64,000 nt of DNA from Saccharopolyspora spinosa NRRL 18395 (GTDB lineage: Bacteria; Actinomycetota; Actinomycetes; Mycobacteriales; Pseudonocardiaceae): positions 1,266,351-1,330,350 of the forward strand of contig NZ_GL877878.1 in assembly GCF_000194155.1 (NCBI RefSeq), in the 5' to 3' direction. The notes below the pieces were generated by a model. That model saw only the letters and a list, made by a program, of their open reading frames with translations, searched no databases and was not told the DNA's origin. This document shows, in pieces, positions 56,147 through 64,000 of this stretch. The translations under genes and the position numbers were made by a program. How positions within the stretch are numbered: the first letter of the stretch is position 1; each line of letters starts with the position of its first letter.

Positions 56147-57340
56147 CTAGCGCCAGGATTCGCCGCGCCGAAGCGCGCAAAACCACCGTCGGCCGATACC
56201 AGCAAGCAATTTTCCCTTGCGCACCAAGAAGTTCTGGTTCACGAGGTGCTGCTGGTACCGCCACGGCGGATGCTCGCCGTACCGACTGGCTATTGCGAAG
56301 GTGAAGTCCACGGCGTTGCTGTTGGCGTAGCGGTCGACGTTCTCGAACCAGGCCATGCTGGTGCGCGCGGCGGCTTGCGCCAGGCGCAGCTGCGCGTGGC
56401 CTTGCTCGTTGAAATCCTTCAATGCTGCTTTCGAGTCACCGTGGTCGAACAGGTTCTGCGCGAGCGCTACCGCATCCAGCAGCGCCAACTGGGTTCCGGA
56501 GCCGATGGTGAAGTGCGTTGTGTGCGCGGCATCGCCGATCAGGATCATGTTGTCGTGCAGCCACGACTCGTTGTAGACGTGGGTGAAGCGCTGCCAGGAA
56601 GCGGCTTTCCCGCGGGACTGGCTGACCAGCGAGCGGCCCTGCAGCGGGCGGGCAAAGATCCGCTCCAGCACCCGCGTGCTCTCCTCGTGGCCTAGCCGGT
56701 CCAGGCCCAGGTACCGCCAGGCCAGCTCCTGGCATTCGACGACGACGGTGCTGACCCCGGCGCTGCTCGGGTAGGCGTGGAACCAGATCCAGCCCTCCGG
56801 GGTCTCCTCGAAGTCGTAGGTGAACATGTCGAACCGCCGGTCCGTGCCCAGCCAGATGTAGGGGTTGCGCCCCTGGTCCACCCAGGTGCCGAACTCGTCG
56901 GCGTACTGCCCCCGGATCCGGCTGTTCGCGCCGTCGGCCACCACGACCAGGTCGGCGTCGGAGAACTCGGACACGTCGTCGACGGCGCGCTCGTACTCGA
57001 TGTGTGCCCCGACGTCCGTCGCCCGCTCGGCGAGGATCTCCAGCATCGTGGCGCGGTTGATGCTGTAGCCGTACCCCCCGAGATACGCCTTGTCCTGGCT
57101 GCACATCTCGATGACCTGCCCCTGCCACAACGTCGACGCCGCGCGGATCCGCTCAGCGCTTCCCCGGTCGTTGCGGTACAGCGTGTCCAGCAGGTCATCC
57201 CCGAACACGACACCCCAGCCATAAGTGGCGCCGCGCGGATCGCGTTCGACTACCGTCACGTCGTGCCCGGCGTCCCGCAGTTTCGTCGAAATGGCGAAGT
57301 ACAGCCCAGCGGGGCCAGCTCCGATGCACACAATTTTCAC
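56147..57340 (-). CDS. FAD-dependent aromatic monooxygenase (VioD / salicylyl-CoA hydroxylase type)
   Basis: A 397-residue FAD protein starting KIVCIGAGPAGLYFAI (GxGxxG), then DPRGATYGWGVVFGDDLLD, VVADGANSRIRGQY (DG motif) and LIGDAAHTTHFTIGSGTQLAL (GD motif). The TYGWGVVF segment is typical of anthraniloyl/salicylyl-CoA monooxygenases and of VioD, a hydroxylase acting on indole-derived substrates. The C-terminal oxidoreductase domain of the bifunctional CoA enzymes is absent. GTG 57340 has AGGAGG nine bases upstream. Convergent with the ABC exporter, 17 bases between stops, next to the Trp-rich peptide locus; modification of Trp is possible but unproven. Confidence 0.87.
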   Translation of the reverse strand: MKIVCIGAGPAGLYFAISTKLRDAGHDVTVVERDPRGATYGWGVVFGDDLLDTLYRNDRGSAERIRAASTLWQGQVIEMCSQDKAYLGGYGYSINRATMLEILAERATDVGAHIEYERAVDDVSEFSDADLVVVADGANSRIRGQYADEFGTWVDQGRNPYIWLGTDRRFDMFTYDFEETPEGWIWFHAYPSSAGVSTVVVECQELAWRYLGLDRLGHEESTRVLERIFARPLQGRSLVSQSRGKAASWQRFTHVYNESWLHDNMILIGDAAHTTHFTIGSGTQLALLDAVALAQNLFDHGDSKAALKDFNEQGHAQLRLAQAAARTSMAWFENVDRYANSNAVDFTFAIASRYGEHPPWRYQQHLVNQNFLVRKGKLLAGIGRRWFCALRRGESWR

Positions 57341-57509
57341 GGCACAGCACCTCCTGGAAACAGGCGGGCAGCTGCGCAGGCGCACCAGGCGGTACGTCTT
57401 GTCCGCGTGACGCCCTCGTTGTACACCGCTCTCCGACTCGTCGCACCCCGCAATCCAGCGGTCCAGATGTCGGACCAGTAGGCAGGAACCTCGATTGCGG
57501 CCGCCCGTA

Positions 57510-58170
57510 GGCCGCGATACTCGGCGACGACCAGATAGGTTTCGTGGTCACCGACCACCTGTGCGACCTGATGCCCGGCACCGACCACCGGGACGCATCG
57601 CTGGGGGTGGAGGCCGAACGGGGCAGCAACGCGTTCACGTTTCCGACGATCCTGAAGCGCCTGGTCGAACACCCGGAAATCCGCCGGAGCTCCGATGTAC
57701 CGCCAGGACCAGCTTCGCGCGTTGGAGGAGTTCGGCCCGGTGCTGGTGCAGTACCACGGCGTGGGCGAGGTCACCGGCAACATCACCGTGCTGCCACCGG
57801 ACCGGCACGACCGCCAGCTGCCCGACGCCCTGGACTTCGGCAGCTGGGAGCAAGACCGGTTCCCGAGCAGGAGCGGCGATTCCTGGCGGAGCGCCCGTTC
57901 ACGACATCCCGCGAGCACGGCTCGTTCCTGGCGGTCCTGCGCAGCCTGATGGTGTGTACGTCCTGCGTGATCTACTGTGGCTGCCGAACCTGTTCAAAGT
58001 CTTCGGAGAACCGATCTACACCGGCATCGTAGGAACACCCCAGGGGCCGAACAAGCCATTCACCCACTGCCACCGGATCGGCCCATTGAGGACGGAGGAC
58101 GGGCGCGATTTCCGTTTCCTGGCTGGGAGGTTCGGACGTTCAGGCATTGTGATCGGGCGCTTCGAGCGTC
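57510..58170 (+). pseudogene. Decayed or frameshifted gene of unknown family
   Basis: Protein-like pieces occur in successive frames on the plus strand. The first, from about 57510, gives DQIGFVVTDHLCDLMPGTDH and FTFPTILKRLVEHPEIR. From ATG 57695 another gives MYRQDQLRALEEFGPVLVQY and EVTGNITVLPPDRHDRQLPD. Then come the -1 frame piece RRFLAERPFTTSREHGSFLA and the next -1 piece DGVYVLRDLLWLPNLFKVFG with PIYTGIVGTPQGPNKPFTH. The three later pieces could be one gene with two single-base deletions. No family recognised; no stop can be placed safely. It separates the flavin monooxygenase from the PfkB gene. Confidence 0.45.
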
Positions 58171-58212
58171 TGTGTGCCCGGACCGCTCCGGGTTCACCAC
58201 TAGACTCGCGGC

Positions 58213-59118
58213 ATGGCTGCACCACCACCGCGCGGCGTGTTCGTCGGCCTGACCACCCTGGACGTGGTGCACCACGTCGACGCCCGCCCGGCGGCCGATC
58301 AGAAGGCCACCGCGACCGCGCAGTTCGTCGCGGCCGGTGGACCGGCTGCGAACGCGGCGGTGACATTCGCCGGTTTGGGTGGCGAGGCGGTGCTGATCAC
58401 CGCCATCGGCCGCAGCCCGATCGCGTCGGTCATCCGGACCGACCTGGAGTCCTGGGCCGTCCGAGTCGTGGACGCTGCCGGGGACCGGACCGACGACGCT
58501 CCGGTGTCGGCAGTCGCGGTCACCCGGGGCACCGGCGAGCGCTCGATCGTCGGCATCGACACCACGGCGTTGCAGGTGCGGCAGGCACCGGCGATCGCCG
58601 AACTTGTCGGCGCGGCCGACATCGTGTTGCTCGACGGCCACCACCCATTGCTCGCCGAAGCCGCCGCAGCCGCTGCTCAGGCGCCGGTCGTGGTGGATGC
58701 CGGCCGCTGGAAGCGGACCATGAGGCCGCTGCTGCCGCGCGCCCAGGTGATCATCGCCTCCGCCGATTTCCGGGTGCCCGGCTCGGAGACCTCCGAGGCG
58801 ACCGCCCGCGCCCTGGTCGACCAAGGCGTCCCGACCGTGATCACCACGCACGGCGACGCCCCGGTCCGCTGGTGGCACCGCGGCGACCACGGCGCGGTGC
58901 AGCCACCGAACGTCCAGGTGGTGGACACGCTCGGCGCGGGCGACGTCTTCCACGGCGCCTATTGCTTCTTCGCCTGCCAAGCTGACGCCGACGTCCCGAC
59001 CAGTATTGAACGCGCTGCGGCGGTCGCCGCCCTCAAGTGCGCGACCCCAGGTCCCCGCGGGTGGCTGCGACGGCTCCCTGAACTGGGGTGGCACCGCCCG
59101 CTACGTCGGGAAGAGTAG
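58213..59118 (+). CDS. PfkB-family carbohydrate kinase
   Basis: A 301-residue ribokinase-like protein: GGPAANAAVTFAGLGGEAVLI (substrate-binding GG), DIVLLDGHHP, and the catalytic VVDTLGAGDVFHGAYCFF (DTxGAGD with the base Asp), then the C-terminal ALKCATPGPRGW. It phosphorylates a sugar or nucleoside; substrate unknown. ATG 58213 follows CGGC only, a weak site. Single gene before the two-component system. Confidence 0.9.
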   Translation: MAAPPPRGVFVGLTTLDVVHHVDARPAADQKATATAQFVAAGGPAANAAVTFAGLGGEAVLITAIGRSPIASVIRTDLESWAVRVVDAAGDRTDDAPVSAVAVTRGTGERSIVGIDTTALQVRQAPAIAELVGAADIVLLDGHHPLLAEAAAAAAQAPVVVDAGRWKRTMRPLLPRAQVIIASADFRVPGSETSEATARALVDQGVPTVITTHGDAPVRWWHRGDHGAVQPPNVQVVDTLGAGDVFHGAYCFFACQADADVPTSIERAAAVAALKCATPGPRGWLRRLPELGWHRPLRREE

Positions 59119-59175
59119 AGACATGTTCGCTCCTAGGCCGACCCATGCGCCGCCCGCATCGCGGAGACTGCGAAC

Positions 59176-60285
59176 ATGCGCGCGATGAAATCGCTGATCG
59201 GGGACGCCGTGCTCGCCGTCCTCATCACGTTGATCGGCATCGTCGGCACATTGGGCGCCGACCACTGGACTGCGACCGCGCACCGGCCGATCGACGGCGT
59301 CGGCCTGGTGCTGGTGGCGGCCACCGGGCTGGTCCTGGTGCTGCGGCGTCGCCAACCGGTGGTGACGCTGCTCGTCGCCGCCGCCCTCACCTCGACGTAC
59401 CTGCTCCTGGGCTTCACCTACGGCCCGATCCTGCTGGCGTTGATGATCGCGGTCTACACGTTGGCCAGGCACCGCCCGCCGGCCACCTCGGTGCCGACGG
59501 CATTCGCCGCCCTCGTCTTGCTGCTGGTCCACATCTTCACCAGCGCAACCGCGGTGCCCGGCCTGCTCGGGGTGATCCCGGGTTCGGCGTGGGTGGTGGT
59601 GCCGTTCGCGATGGGCAGCGTCGTCCGGTTGCAGCGCGAGGCAGCGTCCCGGGCCAGGGCCGAGGTACTGCGCCAGCGCGTGGACGACGAGCGGTTGCGA
59701 ATCGCGCAGGAGGTGCACGACGTCGTGGGGCACGGGCTGGCAGCCATCAAGATGCAAGCCGACGTGGCGCTGCACGTGCTGCCGAAGAAGCCGGAGCAGG
59801 CGGAGGTCGCGCTGGAGGCGATCAGCCGCACGAGCAGTGATGCGCTGGAAGAGCTGCGCGCGACACTGGCCTTGGTGCGTCGGACCGCCTCGCAAGGCCC
59901 GACCCCGGGCTTGGCCAGGCTCGACGACCTGCGGAAGCGGATGAGCGAAGCCGGTGTTCAGGTCCAGTTGGTCACGAACGGTCGGCCGCGGGAGCTGCCC
60001 GCCGCGGTCGACCTGACCGGCTACCGGATCCTGCAGGAGTCGCTGACCAACGTGCTGCGCCACAGCGGCGACAAGCGCGCCGAGGCCACCATCGACTACG
60101 CGACCGACGCCCTGGTCATCACGGTCACCAACCCGCTCACCGGATCGCCGGGCGACAGCGGCGGGCTCGGCATCCCCGGAATGCGGCGGCGGGTCGCGTC
60201 GCTGGGTGGCGAGTTCACCGCCGGTCCCACCGGGGACGGCCGGTTCGAAGTGCAAGCCCGCCTGCCCATCGAAGGACATCCATGA
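59176..60285 (+). CDS. Sensor histidine kinase (HisKA_3 / NarL-type)
   Basis: A 369-residue membrane kinase: five or six N-terminal helices (residues 8-145), then the dimerisation box IAQEVHDVVGHGLAAIKMQ with His181, N-box YRILQESLTNVLRHSG and G-box GGLGIPGMRRR. The compact sensor has no large extracellular domain and may sense a membrane signal. ATG 59176 used (ATG 59185 also possible). Its stop overlaps the start of the response regulator by four bases. Confidence 0.93.
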   Translation: MRAMKSLIGDAVLAVLITLIGIVGTLGADHWTATAHRPIDGVGLVLVAATGLVLVLRRRQPVVTLLVAAALTSTYLLLGFTYGPILLALMIAVYTLARHRPPATSVPTAFAALVLLLVHIFTSATAVPGLLGVIPGSAWVVVPFAMGSVVRLQREAASRARAEVLRQRVDDERLRIAQEVHDVVGHGLAAIKMQADVALHVLPKKPEQAEVALEAISRTSSDALEELRATLALVRRTASQGPTPGLARLDDLRKRMSEAGVQVQLVTNGRPRELPAAVDLTGYRILQESLTNVLRHSGDKRAEATIDYATDALVITVTNPLTGSPGDSGGLGIPGMRRRVASLGGEFTAGPTGDGRFEVQARLPIEGHP

Positions 60286-60928
60286 TCACCGTGCTGATCG
60301 TCGACGACCAGGACCTGGTGCGCATCGGCCTCCGCACCCTCATTGACAGCGAGGACGACCTGACCTGCGTCGGCGAGGCCGCTGACGGGTTGGCGGCGGT
60401 GGCTGCGGCGCGCGAGCACCGCCCGGACGTGGTGCTGATGGACGTGCGGATGGCTGGCGTCGACGGGTTGGAGGCGACCCGCCGGATCACTGCGGCCCCG
60501 GAGCTGCCGGACACCAAGGTGATCGTGCTGACCACCTTCGAGATCGACGAGTACGTCTTCGCCGCGCTGCGCGGCGGGGCCAGCTGCTGAAGGACACCAA
60601 GCCGGTCGAGCTGCTCCGGGCGATCCGGCTCGTCGCCGGCGGTGAGGCGCTGCTGGCGCCGTCGGCGACCAGGCAGTTGGTCCGGGAGTTCGTGTCGATG
60701 GCGCCGCGGTCGCGCCGACCGCACCCGCAGCTGCACACACTCACCGAACGGGAGCGCGAGGTGCTGGGCCTGGTGGCGGAGGGCTTGAACAACGAGGAAA
60801 TCGCCGAACGCCTGGTGGTCAGCCCGGCGACGGCGCGCACCCACGTCAGCCGGGCGATGATCAAGTTGGGCGCGCGGGATCGCGCGCAACTCGTCGTCTT
60901 CGCCTACCAGTCAGGGCTGGCCGACTAG
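60282..60928 (+). pseudogene. NarL/LuxR-type response regulator, frameshifted
   Basis: The receiver domain is normal (VLIVDDQDLVRIGL with the acidic pair, the phosphorylated Asp in VVLMDVRMAGVDG, and VIVLTTFEIDEYV) up to ALRGGAS, where TGC TGA ends the frame at about 60590. The rest, LKDTKPVELLRAIRLVAGGE and the LuxR helix-turn-helix (LTEREREVLGLVAEGLNNEEIAERL), continues in another frame to TAG 60928. The usual ASGFLLKD sequence suggests that seven bases are missing. Either inactive or a sequence error; the partner kinase is intact. Confidence 0.87.
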
Positions 60929-61010
60929 CGCAGCGCGTACTCGCGGAAAGCCGGTCGCATCCCCATAAAAGGAGGTTCGCCGGGACTTGGCGGTAAGGCA
61001 GACTGTCGCC

Positions 61011-62405
61011 GTGCTCGTCACCCTGACCACCACCCACCGCCCGGCAACCGACCTCGGTTTTCTGCTGCACAAGCATCCAGAGAAGGCCCAAGCCTTCCCC
61101 GTGGCCGCCGGAACCGCGCACGTCTTCTACCCGATGGCCGCCGAGGAGGAATGCACCGCCGTGCTGCTGCTGGACGTCGATCCGATCAAGTTGGTGCGGG
61201 GCAAGCGCAACGACGCGTTCACGCTGGGCCAATACGTCAACGATCGGCCGTACGCGGCGGGTTCGCTGCTCGCGGTGGCGTTGGGTTCAGTGTTCCGGAC
61301 CGCGTTGAACGGGCGTTGCGATGCGCGGCCGGAACTGGCCGAGACCCCGATTCCGCTGCGGGTGAGGGTTCCCGCACTGCCGTGCCGAGGAGGCGTGGAG
61401 CTGGCTGCGCGGCTGTTCGAGCCGCTGGGCTGGCAGGTCGAGGCCACACCGGTGCCGTTGGATCCGCAGGTTCCCGGCTGGGGCGACTCGCACTACGTGG
61501 ACCTGCGATTGTCCGGCGAGCTGCGCGTCTCCGCCGCTCTCAAGCACCTCTACGTGCTGATCCCCGTGCTGGACAATGCGAAGCACTACTGGGTCAGCGG
61601 GGATGAGGTGGACAAGTTGCTGCGGGCCGGTGACGGCTGGCTCGCCGACCACCCCGAACGGGAGCTGATCAGCAACCGATACCTGGCGCACCGCAGGGCG
61701 TACGTCCGTTCTGCCCTGGCCCAGCTCGCCGAGTCCGATCCGGACGAACTGGACAACGCGCTCGTCGCGCCGGTGGTGACCGAAACATCCGAACAGGACA
61801 TTCCGCTCGCCGTGCAGCGCCGGGGCAGCGTGCTCGCCGCGCTCAAGGCCAGCGGGGCTCGCCGCGTCCTCGACCTCGGTTGTGGCGGTGGGGCTTTGCT
61901 GCACGACCTGATCCAGGAGCCGTCGTTCACCCAGATCGTCGGGGTGGACGTGTCGGCTCGCGCGCTCGAAGTCGCCGCGCGCCGTTTCGAGCGGCTGCCT
62001 GAGCGCCGCCGCGAGCGGCTCACGCTGCGCCAGTCCGCGCTCACCTACGTGGATCCCGCCCTGGCCGGGTTCGATGCGGCCGTGCTCATGGAGGTCATCG
62101 AGCACGTCGACCCGAGTCGGCTGCCCGCTCTGGAGCACGCGGTGTTCGCCGCCGCACGACCGAACACGGTCATCATGACCACCCCGAACGTGGCGTACAA
62201 CGTGCGTTTCGAGAACCTGCCCACCGGCGCGTTCCGGCATTCCGACCACCGCTTCGAGTGGACGCGGTCGCAGTTCCGGCAGTGGGCCCAGGGCGTGGCC
62301 GATCAGCACGGCTACGCGGTCAGGCACCTTCCGGTCGGCCCGGAGGATCCGGAAGTCGGGGCGCCGACCCAGATGGCAGTGTTCAGCAGGACGGTGGTGG
62401 CCTGA
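61011..62405 (+). CDS. hen1: 3'-terminal RNA ribose 2'-O-methyltransferase Hen1
   Basis: A 464-residue bacterial Hen1. The N-terminal domain begins LVTLTTTHRPATDLGFLLHKHP, characteristic of the family, and works with the ligase of Pnkp; the C-terminal domain is a class I methyltransferase (RRVLDLGCGGGALLHDL, MEVIEHVDPSRLP, TTPNVAYNVRFENLP, with the metal-binding Glu and His in EVIEH and RHSDHRFEW). It methylates the 2'-OH at the 3' end of cleaved RNA before repair. GTG 61011 is chosen by homology; a TTG 24 bases upstream is possible. Overlaps the pnkp start (TGATG). Confidence 0.95.
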   Translation: MLVTLTTTHRPATDLGFLLHKHPEKAQAFPVAAGTAHVFYPMAAEEECTAVLLLDVDPIKLVRGKRNDAFTLGQYVNDRPYAAGSLLAVALGSVFRTALNGRCDARPELAETPIPLRVRVPALPCRGGVELAARLFEPLGWQVEATPVPLDPQVPGWGDSHYVDLRLSGELRVSAALKHLYVLIPVLDNAKHYWVSGDEVDKLLRAGDGWLADHPERELISNRYLAHRRAYVRSALAQLAESDPDELDNALVAPVVTETSEQDIPLAVQRRGSVLAALKASGARRVLDLGCGGGALLHDLIQEPSFTQIVGVDVSARALEVAARRFERLPERRRERLTLRQSALTYVDPALAGFDAAVLMEVIEHVDPSRLPALEHAVFAAARPNTVIMTTPNVAYNVRFENLPTGAFRHSDHRFEWTRSQFRQWAQGVADQHGYAVRHLPVGPEDPEVGAPTQMAVFSRTVVA

Positions 62406-64000
62406 TGCGACTGTCCATTCCGGACATGGCGCTGGTGGTGCTGATCGGCGCCTCGGGCGCCGGGAAGTCCACCTTCGCTCGCACCCACTTCGCGCCGACG
62501 CAGGTTCTCTCCAGCGATTTCTTCCGCGGTCTCGTCGCCGACGACGTGACCGACCAGTCGGCTAGCGCTGCCGCCTTCGACGCGCTGCACTACGTCGCGG
62601 GCAAGCGGCTGGCGGCCGGGCGGGTCACGGTCGTCGACGCCACCAACGTCCAGCGCGGCGCCCGGTCCGCCTTGGTCGAGCTGGCCAGGAAGCACCACGT
62701 GCTGCCGGTGGCGATCGTCCTCGACATGCCCGAGTCGGTTTGCCTGGAGCGCAACGCGGAGCGCCCCGACCGGGACTTCGGCGCGCCGGTCGTCCGGCGG
62801 CACCGGGCCGAGCTCCGCCGCTCGCTGAAGTCGTTGCAGCGAGAGGGTTTCCGGCGCGTGCATGTGCTGCGCAGCGTCGAAGAGGTCGACGCGGCCACCA
62901 TCGAGATCGAGCCGCTGCTCAACGACAAGCGCGCCGAGACCGGGCCGTTCGACGTGATCGGCGACGTGCACGGCTGCCGGGCCGAGCTGGAGGAGTTGCT
63001 CGAAGCGCTCGGATACGTCATCGAGCGCGACGCAGAGCAGCGCGCCGTCGGTGCTGCGCACCCGGCCGGTCGGCGTGCGGTGTTCGTCGGCGACCTGGTC
63101 GATCGCGGCCCGGACACCCCGGGCGTGCTCCGGCTGGCCGTGGGCATGGTCGCCACCGGAACCGCGCTGGTGGTGTGCGGCAACCACGAGCAGAAGCTCG
63201 TCCGCGCGTTGCGCGGCCGGAACGTCACGATCGCGCACGGCCTGGCCGAATCGTTGGCGCAGTTGTCGGCCGAGCCGGAGGAATTCCGCAAGCAGGCAGA
63301 AGAGTTCTGCGACGGCTTGGTTGCGCATTACGTGCTCGACGGCGGCAAGCTGGTGGTGGCGCACGCTGGGCTGCCCGAGCACTTCCACGGCCGGGCATCG
63401 GGAACCGTGCGCAGCTTCGCGCTTTTCGGCGAGACCACCGGCGAAACCGACGAGTACGGGCTACCGGTGCGCTACCCGTGGGCCGACGACTACCGCGGCA
63501 AGGCGATGGTGCTGTACGGCCACACACCGATGCCCGAGGCGGAGTGGGTCAACGGCACGATGTGCCTGGACACCGGTTGCGTCTTCGGCGGCAAGCTCAC
63601 CGCACTGCGCTACCCGGAGCGCGAGGTCATGTCGGTGCAGGCGCAGCGCGTCTGGTACGAGCCGAAGCGGCCGCTGCTTCCGCCCGACCAACTGCCGCCG
63701 CTGGCCGACTCGGTGTCGCGGCGGGAGCCGCACGTGCTCAACCTCGACGATGTCGTGGGCCGTCGTTCGGTGGAAACCCGCCACCACGGGCGGATCGCCG
63801 TCCAGCCCGAGCGTGCCGCGGCGGCGCTGGAGGTGATGAGCCGCTTCGCGATCGACCCGAGGTGGCTGCTGTACCTGCCGCCGACGATGGCCCCGGTGAC
63901 CACCTCCAACCGGCCCGGCGTGCTGGAACACCCCGAGGATGCGTTCGCGGGTTATCGCGCCGCCGGCGTGCAGGACGTGCTGTGCGAGGAGAAGCACATG
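62405..64000 (+). CDS. pnkp: Polynucleotide kinase-phosphatase (Pnkp), 3' end outside the window
   Basis: ATG 62405 opens a frame of 532 codons that runs off the right edge. The N-terminal kinase has the P-loop GASGAGKSTFAR and DATNVQRGARS; the central phosphatase is a metallo-phosphoesterase (DVIGDVHGCRAELEELLE, VFVGDLVDRGPDTPGVL, CGNHEQKLVRAL, YGHTPMPEA); after residue about 395 the ligase-type domain begins (RIAVQPERAAAALEVMSRF). It heals and, with Hen1, repairs RNA breaks. The stop, and the ligase nucleotidyl Lys, are outside the window. Confidence 0.95.
   Translation, partial: MRLSIPDMALVVLIGASGAGKSTFARTHFAPTQVLSSDFFRGLVADDVTDQSASAAAFDALHYVAGKRLAAGRVTVVDATNVQRGARSALVELARKHHVLPVAIVLDMPESVCLERNAERPDRDFGAPVVRRHRAELRRSLKSLQREGFRRVHVLRSVEEVDAATIEIEPLLNDKRAETGPFDVIGDVHGCRAELEELLEALGYVIERDAEQRAVGAAHPAGRRAVFVGDLVDRGPDTPGVLRLAVGMVATGTALVVCGNHEQKLVRALRGRNVTIAHGLAESLAQLSAEPEEFRKQAEEFCDGLVAHYVLDGGKLVVAHAGLPEHFHGRASGTVRSFALFGETTGETDEYGLPVRYPWADDYRGKAMVLYGHTPMPEAEWVNGTMCLDTGCVFGGKLTALRYPEREVMSVQAQRVWYEPKRPLLPPDQLPPLADSVSRREPHVLNLDDVVGRRSVETRHHGRIAVQPERAAAALEVMSRFAIDPRWLLYLPPTMAPVTTSNRPGVLEHPEDAFAGYRAAGVQDVLCEEKHM

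Overview
The window is GC-rich actinobacterial chromosome. The gene content (acn, RipA-type NlpC/P60, moxR, fabG1, inhA and hemH in the Mycobacterium tuberculosis neighbourhood, Scr1-type XRE plus DUF397, DUF5313, many GTG/TTG starts) suggests a Pseudonocardiales-type organism such as Saccharopolyspora. That placement is inference; no rRNA gene is present.

Region 1 (about 0.3-13 kb) is an envelope and lipid block, mostly on the minus strand: ferrochelatase, InhA and FabG1; then a MoxR/DUF58/VWA/methyltransferase/MgtC run; then a RipA-like peptidoglycan hydrolase with a MobA-like protein. A large FAD/FeS oxidoreductase and a thioredoxin on the plus strand sit between the two blocks. Aconitase (25.9-28.7 kb) belongs to the same ancestral neighbourhood but is separated by region 2.

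Region 2 (13.3-23.8 kb) has a sirtuin, then a tightly overlapping plus-strand nitrate/nitrite assimilation operon: narK, nasA (frame-disrupted), an FAD/[2Fe-2S] electron-transfer protein, nirB, nirD, a HemD-winged-helix fusion and a CbiX-like protein, preceded by a GlnR-like site. The last two genes fit sirohaem supply for NirB.

Region 3 (23.9-33 kb) holds small proteins, an EamA transporter, aconitase, a second methyltransferase paralogue, and a P450/ferredoxin module divergent from a broken TetR gene. Region 4 (33.1-39.1 kb) is a pyrimidine degradation operon (permease, luciferase-like flavin enzyme, dihydropyrimidinase, aminotransferase, beta-ureidopropionase) with no classical dihydropyrimidine dehydrogenase in the window. 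Region 5 (39.4-53.4 kb) is a mixed accessory block: Scr1-XRE/DUF397 locus, small membrane proteins, three regulators, quinone/alkenal-type reductase, amidase, aldo-keto reductase, ferritin-VIT1 fusion, nitroreductase, enoyl-CoA hydratase.

Region 6 (53.4-58.2 kb) is the most unusual. An AT-rich stretch leads into a tiny gene encoding a Trp-Gly repeat peptide ending in Cys-Trp. It is followed by direct repeats, a strong hairpin, an ABC exporter, and a convergent flavin monooxygenase of the VioD/salicylyl-CoA hydroxylase type. This looks like an undescribed modified-peptide (RiPP-like) locus. Region 7 (58.2-64 kb) has a PfkB kinase, a two-component system with a broken response regulator, and the Hen1-Pnkp RNA repair pair, the latter running off the window.

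A recurrent oddity is frame damage: at least seven loci carry net -1 shifts or imperfect 13-32 bp tandem duplications. Either the assembly contains uncorrected indels or these genes are decaying; both readings are kept open.
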